From positions 62,001 to 126,000 of the forward strand of contig JACKIU010000001.1 of NCBI GenBank assembly GCA_020638295.1: 64,000 nucleotides of DNA, read 5' to 3'. The notes under the pieces were generated by a model that was not told where the DNA came from, did not search any database, and was given only the letters and a program-made list of their open reading frames with translations. The stretch's first letter is position 1. The number at the start of each line of letters is the position of its first letter. A program made the position numbers and the translations under genes. Shown here one piece after another: positions 25,941 through 35,972 of this stretch. The stretch comes from Rhodospirillales bacterium. Lineage in GTDB: Bacteria; Pseudomonadota; Alphaproteobacteria; Micavibrionales; Micavibrionaceae.

Positions 25941-26818
25941 AACATGATTTTTTAGAATACCTGCGTTATGGAGCTGAGGCCATTGGCCTCGGGGTGTTGT
26001 TTGTCGTGTTCTGGATCTTGCCGGCCTCAATTGCGTCGAATCTTGGCGGGTGGATTGGCCGGAGCATTGGCCCTCATCTGGCCGCCTCGCGCAAGGCACG
26101 GCGCAATCTGAAACGCGCCCTGCCTGAGCTTAATGCGACCGCATGTGATGAAACGATTACCGGAATGTGGGAGCATCTGGGACGGGTGGTTGCCGAGTAT
26201 CCGCATCTGGAAACGCTGGCGCTGGACCGTACGCAAATTTTGGGGGTGGAAAATCTAGAAACGGCCCTGAACAACCCCAAAGGCGCGATTTTCTTCGGGG
26301 CACATCTGGGCAACTGGGAAGTTAACGGCGCGGCGGTGCTTTTGCAATGCGGACGAGAAGTGGCGCTGAGCTATCGCGCGCCGAACAATCCGTGGAGCGA
26401 TAAGCTGTTGATGTGGGCGCGGACACTCGGCGGACGGCTGAGCGCCTATCCGAAATCACGTCAGGGCGGCAAGCACATGATGGATAGGATCAAGGATGGC
26501 GGGGCTTTGGGCATTCTGATCGATCAGAAATATAATCAGGGGGTTGATGTGCCGTTCTTCGGGCTGGCGGCGATGACCAATCCGTTTTTTGTGCAATTGG
26601 CGCAGAAATACGGCTGCGCGCTGGTGCCTATCCGCAACCGTCGCCTTGACGGGGCGAGTTTCAGCCTTACAGTTTATAAGCCGCTGGCGGTGTTTGATGA
26701 GGACGGTGCCCCTCGCCCGGTCGAAGAGGTGATTGCCGAGGCGCATGCCTTGCTCGAAGAGTTTATCCGTGAAACGCCTGAACAGTGGTTGTGGCTGCAC
26801 CGGCGATGGAAGGATTAA
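25937..26818 (+). CDS. lpxL: lipid A acyltransferase (LpxL/HtrB family)
   Basis: The start is taken at 25937 (ATGA overlap with lpxK) rather than at the upstream in-frame codon inside lpxK. The 293-residue protein has an N-terminal hydrophobic anchor (AIGLGVLFVVFWILP) and the LPLAT motifs of the HtrB family: GAHLGNWEVNG (H-x4-E catalytic pair), LSYRAPNNPW, ALGILIDQKYNQGVDVPFFG (the DQ...GxxVPFFG block) and the C-terminal PEQWLWLHRRWK signature. It adds a secondary acyl chain to Kdo2-lipid IVA. Which chain it adds cannot be read from the sequence. Confidence 0.93.
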   Translation: MKHDFLEYLRYGAEAIGLGVLFVVFWILPASIASNLGGWIGRSIGPHLAASRKARRNLKRALPELNATACDETITGMWEHLGRVVAEYPHLETLALDRTQILGVENLETALNNPKGAIFFGAHLGNWEVNGAAVLLQCGREVALSYRAPNNPWSDKLLMWARTLGGRLSAYPKSRQGGKHMMDRIKDGGALGILIDQKYNQGVDVPFFGLAAMTNPFFVQLAQKYGCALVPIRNRRLDGASFSLTVYKPLAVFDEDGAPRPVEEVIAEAHALLEEFIRETPEQWLWLHRRWKD

Positions 26819-26825
26819 CAGGTTT

Positions 26826-26911
26826 GTCATTGCGAGGAGGCTGAAAGCCGACGCGGCAATCCAGGGTATGGCTTGTTTGCTATGTATTGCTTCGCTGCGC
26901 TCGCAATGACG
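26826..26911. repeat. REP-like palindrome, GTCATTGCGAGG family, copy 1
   Basis: GTCATTGCGAGG at the left is mirrored by GCGCTCGCAATGAC at the right, with an inner GCGGCAATCC/TATTGCTTCG pairing. It fills the spacer between lpxL and gor. Related copies are at 31029-31115 and (half) 61413-61460. Such elements often act as transcript ends or 3' stabilisers. Confidence 0.85.
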
Positions 26912-26939
26912 ATTGAGAAAAATGGAAAGAGAATGGGTA

Positions 26940-28301
26940 ATGGCTGAGAAACATTATGATTATTTTGTGATTGGCGCGGGCTCCGGCGGGGTGAGGTCGG
27001 CGCGGATTGCCGCCGGGCATGGCGCGAAAGTCGGTGTGGCCGAAAAATCGGCATTGGGAGGAACGTGCGTGAATCTGGGCTGCATTCCGAAAAAGCTGTT
27101 TGCCTATGCCGCCGATTATGCCGGGGCGTTCGCGGATGCGCGCGGGTTTGGCTGGGCCACGCCGGAGCAAATAGCGTTCGACTGGCCAACCCTTATCCGC
27201 AATAAAAACAATGAAATCAGCAGACTCAACGGGATTTATAAGACTCTACTTGAAAATAGCGGTGTAGAGATTCTGGGTGGTGAAGCACGGTTTATCGACG
27301 ATCATACGCTAGAAGTTGGCGGGCAACAGGTCAGCGCGGACACTATTTTGATTGCCGTAGGCGGACGGCCTCGCATTCCCGACATTGAAGGTGGTGAATT
27401 GATGGCCACCTCGGATGATGTGTTTTTCTGGCCGCGCATGCCGAAAAAGGCGGTGATTCAAGGCGGAGGATATATCGCCGTGGAGTTTGCCCACATTTTG
27501 CACGGCATCGGTGCGCACGTCACCCTACTCTATCGCGGGGCGCTGTTTATGCGCGGGTTTGATCGCGATATTGCGAAAAGCCTGGCCGATGAGATGAGCA
27601 AGCAAGGCATTGATTTGCGCTTTAACTGCGATGTGGCGCGGGTCGAACGCAAAGGCGAAGATGACTTTATCGTGCATACGACCACAAGGGAAGCGCTGGA
27701 ATGTGATTTACCGCTCGCGGCGATTGGGCGCGATCCGAATGTCGAACCGCTGGCCCTTGAAAAGGCTAGCGTTGATCTGTGCGCAACCGGGCGCATTGCG
27801 ATTAATGAGGATTACCAGACTTCAGCGCCTCACATTTACGCGCTGGGCGATGTGGCCAATCACCATAATTTAACACCGGTCGCCGTGCAGGAAGGGCATG
27901 TGCTGGCCGACCGGCTATTTGGCAACCAGCCTGAGCGCAGTGTGAATTACGATAACATTGCCACGGCGGTCTTTTCCGCGCCACCCATAGGCACGGTGGG
28001 CCTCAGCGAAGAGGAGGCGCTGGATCATGGGCACAAAATCGATATCTATGTGTCCTCTTTCAAACCGATGAAACACCACCTTACCGGCCGGGATGAGCGC
28101 AGCCTTATGAAGCTGATCGTCGATCAGGACAGTGATAAAGTCTTGGGCTGTCATATGATGGGTGCGGATGCGCCGGAGATCATTCAGGGGTTTGCGGTGG
28201 CGGTGAATTGCGGGGCAACCAAAGCCGTGCTTGACCGGACCATGGCCATTCATCCGAGCGCGGCAGAAGAGTTCGTTCTGATGCGCACGAAAAAGGGTTA
28301 A
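26940..28301 (+). CDS. gor: glutathione-disulfide reductase
   Basis: Gor reduces GSSG with NADPH. I start at ATG 26940, which gives the canonical beginning AEKHYDYFVIGAGSGGVRSA (FAD-binding GxGxxG). The redox-active disulfide is GGTCVNLGCIPKKLF (C-x4-C). The NADPH domain has IQGGGYIAVEFAHILHGIGA, and the FAD domain has IYALGDVANHHNLTPVAVQEG. The C-terminal interface motif is AIHPSAAEEFV with the catalytic His. The length (453 residues) is normal. Upstream in-frame codons fall in the REP-like element and are not used. Confidence 0.95.
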   Translation: MAEKHYDYFVIGAGSGGVRSARIAAGHGAKVGVAEKSALGGTCVNLGCIPKKLFAYAADYAGAFADARGFGWATPEQIAFDWPTLIRNKNNEISRLNGIYKTLLENSGVEILGGEARFIDDHTLEVGGQQVSADTILIAVGGRPRIPDIEGGELMATSDDVFFWPRMPKKAVIQGGGYIAVEFAHILHGIGAHVTLLYRGALFMRGFDRDIAKSLADEMSKQGIDLRFNCDVARVERKGEDDFIVHTTTREALECDLPLAAIGRDPNVEPLALEKASVDLCATGRIAINEDYQTSAPHIYALGDVANHHNLTPVAVQEGHVLADRLFGNQPERSVNYDNIATAVFSAPPIGTVGLSEEEALDHGHKIDIYVSSFKPMKHHLTGRDERSLMKLIVDQDSDKVLGCHMMGADAPEIIQGFAVAVNCGATKAVLDRTMAIHPSAAEEFVLMRTKKG

Positions 28302-29458
28302 TTAAGCCGGGTCGGATCGGTTTGTGCAGAGACTGTTCCGAGAATGAAATCGGTGTGCTGAGCTTTCGGGTACGGCTCATCGCCGTTTTTCAAATCCTCT
28401 TCCGCCAGAGCGCAGATACGTGCCATATTTGCGCCAAACAGCTTTTGCCCAGCATCGGTCAGGAAGCAACGCTGACATACTTTATCCAGAAAATCCAAAA
28501 CGTGATGAGGCCGAGCTTCGTAAAGTTTGATTTCTTCGTAAATCCGGGCTGTTTCATATTGAGTCACAGCATAATCCAGACCACCTGATGTCGCGATATC
28601 AGCCTCTTGCAGTAAACACGCCATTTGCGCAGCCATGGAATCAAGTTCGAAGACCTCAAGATCCTCATCCAGATGCAGCGTGTTGTATTTTTCTTTTTCG
28701 CCTTTGAAATGAAAACGGTATGCGGCTTTCATCTGGTTCATCGGGTTTGCAACATTGCCGAGTGGCGAAACGTCTGTCGAGAGCAGCAGTGATTTTAAAA
28801 GCCGGATATTCTTTTCATCCATCCCGGTTGCGCGCAAATACGGTGCGGTGATTTCGTGTGCCCGGCGTTCGAGGCGCCCCTGATAAAAATTCCCTTTAAT
28901 CATATTACCGAGACCATCATGATCGAGATCGTGAATGCAGGCTGCGGTCAGCAAAAGTGTGATTTGCTCAGAACCGAACGCCTTCGAGGTCCCTGCAAAA
29001 ATATCATTATGCACGGCGATCATTCGTATAGTTTGCAGCACAACCTTCTTGAAATGCAGGTTGTTGTGATACGGCAAATCGTTCTCAACCTCGCCCAGAA
29101 GCGCGGCCATCATCAGGGTCTGCACATCGTCGGGTTGATCTATATCGAATTTTTCGCAAGACACGGCCATCATTGCGGCCAGCGACGGCGCATTACCCAT
29201 CACGTGCCAGCCGCGCAGATGTTCAACAACTTCCTGCGTCCCGGAAGACGCATTTTCAAACGTCGCAAACAAAAACTCTTGTTTTTCAAGTTGTTCGATA
29301 TCTTTTGGCAGGGTTTTGCAAATAATTTCGCAGGTCGGGACCAGTTCAGATGCGCGTGCCCAACTACCATCACCACTATCCTTAAGGGTAGGTTTTAGAG
29401 CGTTAAGTGCTTGTATATATACGTTTTTTGATGTTTTTGTGCGAAAAAAACCGATCAT
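28298..29458 (-). CDS. HD-domain phosphohydrolase resembling class I cyclic-nucleotide phosphodiesterases
   Basis: In the 386-residue protein, DLPYHNNLHFKKVVLQTIRM supplies the HN..H motif, and ACIHDLDHDGLGNMIKGN matches the class I PDE signature HDxxHxGxxN, which holds two metal-binding His/Asp pairs. A later LLLSTDVSPLGN and an ADIATSGG segment correspond to the remaining metal-site and nucleotide-pocket positions. The N-terminal 110 residues have no named domain. There is no membrane segment. Hydrolysis of a cyclic nucleotide or related phosphoester is inferred. Bacterial members are uncommon. The last codons overlap the convergent gor gene by 4 bp. Confidence 0.7.
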   Translation of the reverse strand: MIGFFRTKTSKNVYIQALNALKPTLKDSGDGSWARASELVPTCEIICKTLPKDIEQLEKQEFLFATFENASSGTQEVVEHLRGWHVMGNAPSLAAMMAVSCEKFDIDQPDDVQTLMMAALLGEVENDLPYHNNLHFKKVVLQTIRMIAVHNDIFAGTSKAFGSEQITLLLTAACIHDLDHDGLGNMIKGNFYQGRLERRAHEITAPYLRATGMDEKNIRLLKSLLLSTDVSPLGNVANPMNQMKAAYRFHFKGEKEKYNTLHLDEDLEVFELDSMAAQMACLLQEADIATSGGLDYAVTQYETARIYEEIKLYEARPHHVLDFLDKVCQRCFLTDAGQKLFGANMARICALAEEDLKNGDEPYPKAQHTDFILGTVSAQTDPTRLN

Positions 29459-29630
29459 AGAAACCGCTTTGATTGTAAATCTTGACCTAACCTACATTCT
29501 ACGTTGTTTTTCGTGATTTGTAAAAATTAATGACAAGAACACATACGATTGTGCAGTTAAGCTTTGCGGTAAGGCGCAGTTTCCTTTATAAATTTTTGTC
29601 TTATGTGATTGTGAAAATGGAGTTCTCATC

Positions 29631-31019
29631 ATGACACAGAACTGGAGTCCCGAAAGCTGGCGTGCCAAACCGGTTCAACAAATGCCGGAATATACCGACA
29701 AAGCCGCTCTGGAAGCCGTTGAAGCAGACCTGCGTGCGATGCCGCCTCTAGTGTTTGCCGGGGAAGCGCGGCAATTACAGCACTCTTTGGGGCATGCTGC
29801 ACAAGGGAAGGCGTTCCTGCTCCAAGGCGGGGATTGCGCCGAAAGTTTTGCCGAATTCAGCGCCAATCATATTCGCGACACCTTCCGCGTGTTGTTGCAA
29901 ATGGCGGTGGTGATGACCTATGGCGGGTCCTTGCCGGTGGTTAAGGTTGGCCGCATGGCCGGTCAGTTCGCCAAACCGCGTTCCAGCGACACCGAGACGC
30001 AAGGTGATGTGACTTTGCCGAGTTATCGCGGGGATAATGTTAACTCTCTGGATTTTACACCTGAAGCCCGCATCCCAGACCCTAAACGCCTTGTGCAATC
30101 CTATCATCAGGCCACGGCGACGCTGAACTTGCTGCGCGCCTTCGCCAAGGGCGGCTATGCCGATCTGAACCGGGTGCATGGGTGGAACCTTGATTTTGTC
30201 TCGGACAGCCCGCTGAAAGAGCGTTACGAAGATCTGGCCAACCGCATCGACGAGGCCTTGCGGTTTATGGCGGCGTGCGGGGTGACATCCCAAACCGTTC
30301 CAGCCATTCAGCAAACTGAATTCTACACCTCGCACGAGGCACTGCATCTGAATTACGAGCAGGCGATGACCCGCGAGGACAGTCTGACCGGCGACTGGTA
30401 CGATACTTCGGCGCATTTGTTGTGGATCGGGGCGCGGACCCATCAGGAAGATTATGCACAGATTGAATTCGTGCGCGGAATCAAAAACCCGCTGGGGCTC
30501 AAATGCTCTCCGGCGCTGGAACCGGATGAGTTGATCCGCCTGATTGATATTTTGAACCCTGAGAATATTCCGGGGCGCCTGACCCTGATTGCGCGGATGG
30601 GGCATGATCAGGTTGAAGACAAGCTTTTGCCGCTGCTGCGCCGGGTCAAAGCAGAGGGGCGCAGTGTTGTGTGGTCTTGCGATCCGATGCACGGCAATAC
30701 GTACAAATCTTCGAGCGGTTATAAAACCCGCAATTTCGAACATATTCTGGGAGAAGTTCGCGGGTTCTTTGCCGCACATAAGACTGAAGGCACACATCCA
30801 GGTGGGGTGCATTTTGAAATGACCGGAAAGAACGTTACGGAATGCGTCGGCGGTGCGCATGCAATTGGTGACGAGGATCTCTCCAGCCGTTACCATACGG
30901 CCTGCGACCCGCGTCTGAACGCTAATCAGGCTTTGGAGCTAGCCTTCCTGATTGCCGATGAGCTCAAAGCGATCCGCCATGACGGATTGTCCAAGCCGAT
31001 TGCGGCGGCGGCGGAGTGA
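29631..31019 (+). CDS. class II 3-deoxy-7-phosphoheptulonate (DAHP) synthase
   Basis: The first enzyme of the shikimate pathway condenses PEP and erythrose-4-phosphate. The 462-residue length and sequence are those of the plant-type (class II) enzyme: N-terminal [18 protein letters not shown], metal-ligand region [98 protein letters not shown] and [10 protein letters not shown]. It is monocistronic, with a 172-bp upstream gap and a REP-like element after the stop. Confidence 0.96.
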   Translation: MTQNWSPESWRAKPVQQMPEYTDKAALEAVEADLRAMPPLVFAGEARQLQHSLGHAAQGKAFLLQGGDCAESFAEFSANHIRDTFRVLLQMAVVMTYGGSLPVVKVGRMAGQFAKPRSSDTETQGDVTLPSYRGDNVNSLDFTPEARIPDPKRLVQSYHQATATLNLLRAFAKGGYADLNRVHGWNLDFVSDSPLKERYEDLANRIDEALRFMAACGVTSQTVPAIQQTEFYTSHEALHLNYEQAMTREDSLTGDWYDTSAHLLWIGARTHQEDYAQIEFVRGIKNPLGLKCSPALEPDELIRLIDILNPENIPGRLTLIARMGHDQVEDKLLPLLRRVKAEGRSVVWSCDPMHGNTYKSSSGYKTRNFEHILGEVRGFFAAHKTEGTHPGGVHFEMTGKNVTECVGGAHAIGDEDLSSRYHTACDPRLNANQALELAFLIADELKAIRHDGLSKPIAAAAE

Positions 31020-31028
31020 TTTAACCAA

Positions 31029-31115
31029 CGTCATTGCGAAAAATGAAATAATGAAATGACGAAGCAATCCGTATCAACGCAAAAACTGGATTGCTTCGCT
31101 ACGCTCGCAATGACA
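31029..31115. repeat. REP-like palindrome, GTCATTGCGA family, copy 2
   Basis: CGTCATTGCG at the left and ATTGCTTCGCTACGCTCGCA then ATGACA at the right form an imperfect palindrome between the DAHP synthase and nadE genes. It is the same family as 26826-26911, with a different centre. Confidence 0.85.
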
Positions 31116-31128
31116 CATTGGTAAAACT

Positions 31129-32781
31129 ATGGCGCATTCACCTCTCACCATCACCATCGCCCAGCTCAACCCGACCGTCGGGGATTTGCGTGGCAATGCT
31201 AAAAATATCCTTGATGTATGGGGCAAAGCCGAGAGCGATCTGGTGGTGTTTGCCGAGATGGCGGTGTGCGGTTATCCGCCGGAAGATCTCGTTCTAAAAC
31301 CCAGCTTTATCAATTCTATATATTCTTTTGTTGAATCAATTTGCGAACAAAGCAAAGACTGCAAATCGGCGGCGCTGCTTTCGTGCCCGTGGCGCATCGG
31401 GGATGGCGTTTACAATGCCGCACTGCTGATTGAAAACGGACAGATTATCGCCGTTCAAGCCAAACACCACTTGCCCAATTACGGGGTATTTGACGAACAG
31501 CGTATTTTTAAGGCCGGCCCCCTGCCCGCGCCGATTGATTTTCGCGGGGTGAAGCTCGGCGTGATGATCTGCGAAGATATGTGGTATGCGGATGTGGCGG
31601 CGCATTTAAAAGCGCAAGGGGCTGAGTTGCTGGTCGTGCCCAATGCCAGCCCGTTTGAAACAACCAAAGATGAGACGCGCGAGACAATCGCCCGCGCCCG
31701 CACCCACGAAACCGCCCTGCCACTGGTCTACGTCAATCAGGTCGGCGGGCAGGATGAGCTGGTGTTTGATGGCGGGTCTTTTGTGATGGATGGGTGTGGC
31801 GAAATTGTTCATCAACTGAAAAGCTTTGAAGAAGATATCATCACAATCCCCTCACCCACTACGCTAACACCTAACGGCGAAGCTCCGTTGCCCTCTCCCT
31901 TGGGGAGAGGGTTGAGTGAGGGGTGTGAGGATATTTACCGCGCCCTTACCCTTGGCCTGCGCGATTACATCGAAAAGAACGGTTTTCCCGGCGTGTTGTT
32001 GGGTCTGTCGGGCGGGATCGACAGCGCGCTGTCTGCGGCGATTGCGGTGGATGCGCTGGGGCCAGAGCGTGTGCATTGCGTGATGATGCCCTCGCCTTTT
32101 ACCTCTGAGGAAAGTCTGGTGGATGCACGCGGATGCGTTGAGGCGCTGGGCTGCGGTTATGATACGATGCCGATTGATGCGGCGATGGATGCGTTTACCA
32201 GCATTATTCCCGGCCTGTCAGACATTGCGCATGAAAATATGCAAAGCCGGGCGCGCGGGCTTATCCTGATGGCGCTGTCCAATGCGTCGGGCAATATGGT
32301 GCTCTCGACAGGCAATAAAAGCGAGATGGCCGTGGGCTATGCGACGCTGTATGGCGATATGAATGGCGGGTTTAACGCGCTGAAAGACCTGTATAAAATG
32401 CAGGTGTACGCGCTTTCGAAATGGCGTAATACGCACAAGCCTGCCGGCGCGCTGGGGCCGGATGGGATTGTTATTCCTGAAAACATCCTGACCAAGGTTC
32501 CTACTGCCGAGCTGAAAGAAAACCAGACGGACCAAGACAGCCTGCCGCCGTATGAAGCGCTGGATGATATTCTTGAATGTTTGATCGAGCACGATATGGC
32601 GCTCAGCGAGATTTGCGCGCGCGGGCATGATGAGGCGACCGTTAAGCGGGTTTGGGCGATGCTCGACCGAGCGGAATATAAGCGCCGCCAAGCCCCGCCG
32701 GGCGTGAAAATTACCGCCCGCGCCTTTGGCCGTGACCGCCGCTATCCTATTACGAATAAATTCTTTTCCAATCAGGAATGA
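31129..32781 (+). CDS. nadE: glutamine-dependent NAD+ synthetase
   Basis: NadE amidates nicotinate adenine dinucleotide, using ammonia from glutamine. The N-terminal nitrilase-like glutaminase domain has LVVFAEMAVCGYPPEDLVLK (catalytic Glu), AKHHLPNYGVFDE (Lys) and VMICEDMWYADVA (catalytic Cys). The C-terminal ATP-PPase domain has LLGLSGGIDSALSAAIAVDA, LSTGNKSEMAVGYATLYGDM and the terminal YKRRQAPPGVKITARAFGRD. Between the domains, about 26 residues (SPTTLTPNGEAPLPS...) are encoded by an in-frame repeat at about 31851-31927. The total of 550 residues is slightly longer than usual because of it. Expected to be active, since the insert is in a linker. Confidence 0.95.
   Translation: MAHSPLTITIAQLNPTVGDLRGNAKNILDVWGKAESDLVVFAEMAVCGYPPEDLVLKPSFINSIYSFVESICEQSKDCKSAALLSCPWRIGDGVYNAALLIENGQIIAVQAKHHLPNYGVFDEQRIFKAGPLPAPIDFRGVKLGVMICEDMWYADVAAHLKAQGAELLVVPNASPFETTKDETRETIARARTHETALPLVYVNQVGGQDELVFDGGSFVMDGCGEIVHQLKSFEEDIITIPSPTTLTPNGEAPLPSPLGRGLSEGCEDIYRALTLGLRDYIEKNGFPGVLLGLSGGIDSALSAAIAVDALGPERVHCVMMPSPFTSEESLVDARGCVEALGCGYDTMPIDAAMDAFTSIIPGLSDIAHENMQSRARGLILMALSNASGNMVLSTGNKSEMAVGYATLYGDMNGGFNALKDLYKMQVYALSKWRNTHKPAGALGPDGIVIPENILTKVPTAELKENQTDQDSLPPYEALDDILECLIEHDMALSEICARGHDEATVKRVWAMLDRAEYKRRQAPPGVKITARAFGRDRRYPITNKFFSNQE
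31851..31927. repeat. palindromic repeat inserted in frame in nadE
   Basis: CCCTCACCCACTACG at the left and TTGAGTGAGGGGTG at the right are imperfect inverses, with CCCTCTCCC/GGGGAGAGGG forming an inner stem. This is a generic intergenic repeat type in proteobacteria, but here it is translated without a stop between the glutaminase and synthetase domains of nadE. Confidence 0.75.
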
Positions 32782-33287
32782 GCGTTTTCGGCAATGTCGA
32801 GCATTTCTTCGAGAATGCCTGCCACAGCCTGCCCTTGCTCAACGGGGTCAAAGGAACGATACCCCTCAGGACGACCGTTCGCATCCAGTTGCGCAACAAA
32901 ATTGAATGCAGCCATACCCAGAATATTTTGAGGGAGTGCTACATCTCCCGCTTTTCCGCGAAATAGATATATTCTTGAACCTTTCCCGTTACGCGCATTC
33001 AAAATCATTGTGTGACTTGGTGGAGAGTCTTTATCAAACAACTCCACTGATTGCTCATCAGACATGATCCGACAGAAAAGCCCACCCGCTTTGGTTTTAA
33101 GTGATGTACTTACAATTTTCATGCGTGCAAATTGATTGTATAAACGGGTCAATTCTTCACTGACCTGCACTGGCGAAAAAATTTTATCTCCATCAAGCCT
33201 CAGAACACCGTATGAACCATAAGGATGCGCATCCGTAACTGGGCCAAACGCGTTACCAGCTATTCTTATGAGTTCTTCTTGCACCAC
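32772..33287 (-). CDS. hypothetical protein (171 aa)
   Basis: A complete frame that overlaps the end of nadE by 10 bp on the opposite strand. The protein is cytoplasmic-looking. It has LDGDKIFSPVQVSEELTRLY, LFDKDSPPSHTMILNARNGK, and SRIYLFRGKAGDVALPQNIL then AAFNFVAQLDANGRPEGYRS. The pattern suggests an alpha/beta domain. There are no catalytic or metal-binding clusters, signal peptide or membrane segment. I cannot assign a family. Confidence 0.5.
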   Translation of the reverse strand: MVQEELIRIAGNAFGPVTDAHPYGSYGVLRLDGDKIFSPVQVSEELTRLYNQFARMKIVSTSLKTKAGGLFCRIMSDEQSVELFDKDSPPSHTMILNARNGKGSRIYLFRGKAGDVALPQNILGMAAFNFVAQLDANGRPEGYRSFDPVEQGQAVAGILEEMLDIAENAHS

Positions 33288-33361
33288 TTCACTTACTTCC
33301 TCGCCAACTCTGCACTATGACAAATATAGGTGCGGCGACATTCTGTCAACAGGGGAATAAA

Positions 33362-34871
<1,510 letters not shown>

Positions 34872-34938
34872 CACCAAACAGATAAAGCTCATTTGTGTAG
34901 TTGGGTTTTTAGTACGCTAAAGAAATAGAATGTGAACT

Positions 34939-35217
34939 ATGTTTGATCTTATAGTTAGCTTGAGGTACATATATTTATGGGTTACCGCCCCTTATGGCTG
35001 GCTCGTAAAAGCCATTATTGCGCCATTTCGTATTTTTCTTTCCGAAAATTATAAAAAACAAAGACTTTCTGAAGGAGACTATGGAACAGAAAAAGAATTA
35101 TATGTATCTATATTCTGGCAATTTATGTTAGCAATTTCCTGTATCGCAGTTTTTATTCTGGTTATTTATTTATCAATTCTCTTCATAACTATGACACTCC
35201 CCACTGATGGGTCTTAG
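34939..35217 (+). CDS. small membrane protein (92 aa)
   Basis: The product has a Trp/Tyr-rich amphipathic N-terminus (SLRYIYLWVTAPYGWLVKAI) and one strong transmembrane helix near the C-terminus (AISCIAVFILVIYLSILFIT). Codon use is AT-rich compared with gltX, suggesting acquisition. No family recognised. It is followed directly by a MITE-like element. Confidence 0.5.
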   Translation: MFDLIVSLRYIYLWVTAPYGWLVKAIIAPFRIFLSENYKKQRLSEGDYGTEKELYVSIFWQFMLAISCIAVFILVIYLSILFITMTLPTDGS

Positions 35218-35218
35218 A

Positions 35219-35424
35219 GTCCGTCCGGAAAGTTTTCCGTTTATTACAAAAGGTTAACAAATGGTTCCAGATTGAGCCGTAACCCCGGCGAAAGCCGGGG
35301 CCCATACGATTTTATAGCAAAACCGCATAGGCTCCGGATCTGCATTTTCCCTCGTCAAAACGAGGGAAAATTTGTCCGGGGTTTCGTAAGCTATCACTAT
35401 TGAACACTATGTTTCCGGACGGAC
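35219..35424. mobile_element. MITE-like element with 13-bp perfect terminal inverted repeats
   Basis: GTCCGTCCGGAAA (35219-35231) is exactly inverted as TTTCCGGACGGAC (35412-35424). Inside are two further stems, CCCCGG...CCGGGG (35284-35300) and TTTTCCCTCG/CGAGGGAAAA (35345-35370). There is no ORF. At 206 bp with perfect ends it fits a non-autonomous transposable element. It begins one codon after the small membrane-protein gene. Confidence 0.65.
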
Positions 35425-35438
35425 ACACAAGAAAAGAA

Positions 35439-35488
35439 AAAGCCACCTGCCTTGGGGAACTGTGGGGATAGGGGCGGCAGGTGGCTTT
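35439..35488 (-). terminator. intrinsic terminator of the 35568-35798 gene
   Basis: AAAGCCACCTGCC (35439-35451) pairs with GGCAGGTGGCTTT (35476-35488). On the minus strand the stem is followed by a U-rich tract (the A-rich 35429-35440 on the plus strand). It lies 80 bp after the stop of the minus-strand gene. Confidence 0.65.
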
Positions 35489-35567
35489 GGTTTGGTTTCA
35501 CCTTTTTCTATGTGAACCCTGAAAAACCTCGCCTCTTAAAAAGCGTATCAGGTGAAACCATGTTTTT

Positions 35568-35798
35568 TTAATGCGATGTATTTTTCAAAAGCACCAGAAA
35601 ATTTCCGAGCTTTTTCATGTCCTTTTTCGTGGCTTCCGGCCAAAGCAAACGCACGGTGTTTTCGTATGTCTCGCGTCCTTCGACAAAATAATGATCGCAG
35701 AGCAAGACCTTGCGTTTCGGGCTGAGCGCAGCATATTCCTCGATAATATTCAAAGGCTGCTCTGCGCTTTTCAGCAAATCTCTAATTGTGGCGTACAT
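35568..35798 (-). CDS. hypothetical small protein (76 aa)
   Basis: The protein is helical and charged: MYATIRDLLKSAEQPLNIIE, YAALSPKRKVLLCDHYFVEG, NTVRLLWPEATKKDMKKLGN. It has one Cys and no membrane segment. AGGAG-like purines precede the start (AAAGGAGTAAAGAGG on the coding strand), which supports translation. A terminator follows. No family is recognised. Confidence 0.55.
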   Translation of the reverse strand: MYATIRDLLKSAEQPLNIIEEYAALSPKRKVLLCDHYFVEGRETYENTVRLLWPEATKKDMKKLGNFLVLLKNTSH

Positions 35799-35972
35799 CC
35801 TCTTTACTCCTTTACGCTTCTGCCTTAGTGGTACAGCGTTCTAAACCGTAATTCTTAACGAATTGTTAAGGAAGAGTATCAAGTTTATGTAAACTTGTAA
35901 AATTTAATTTGATTTTCTCTTATTTTTCAATATTTTAAGCGTCATAAACGCTTATTGGAACTGGAGTAAAAA

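Noticed and set aside
29775..30896. 373-codon open frame antisense to the DAHP synthase
   Set aside because: Shadow frame across a fully conserved enzyme gene.
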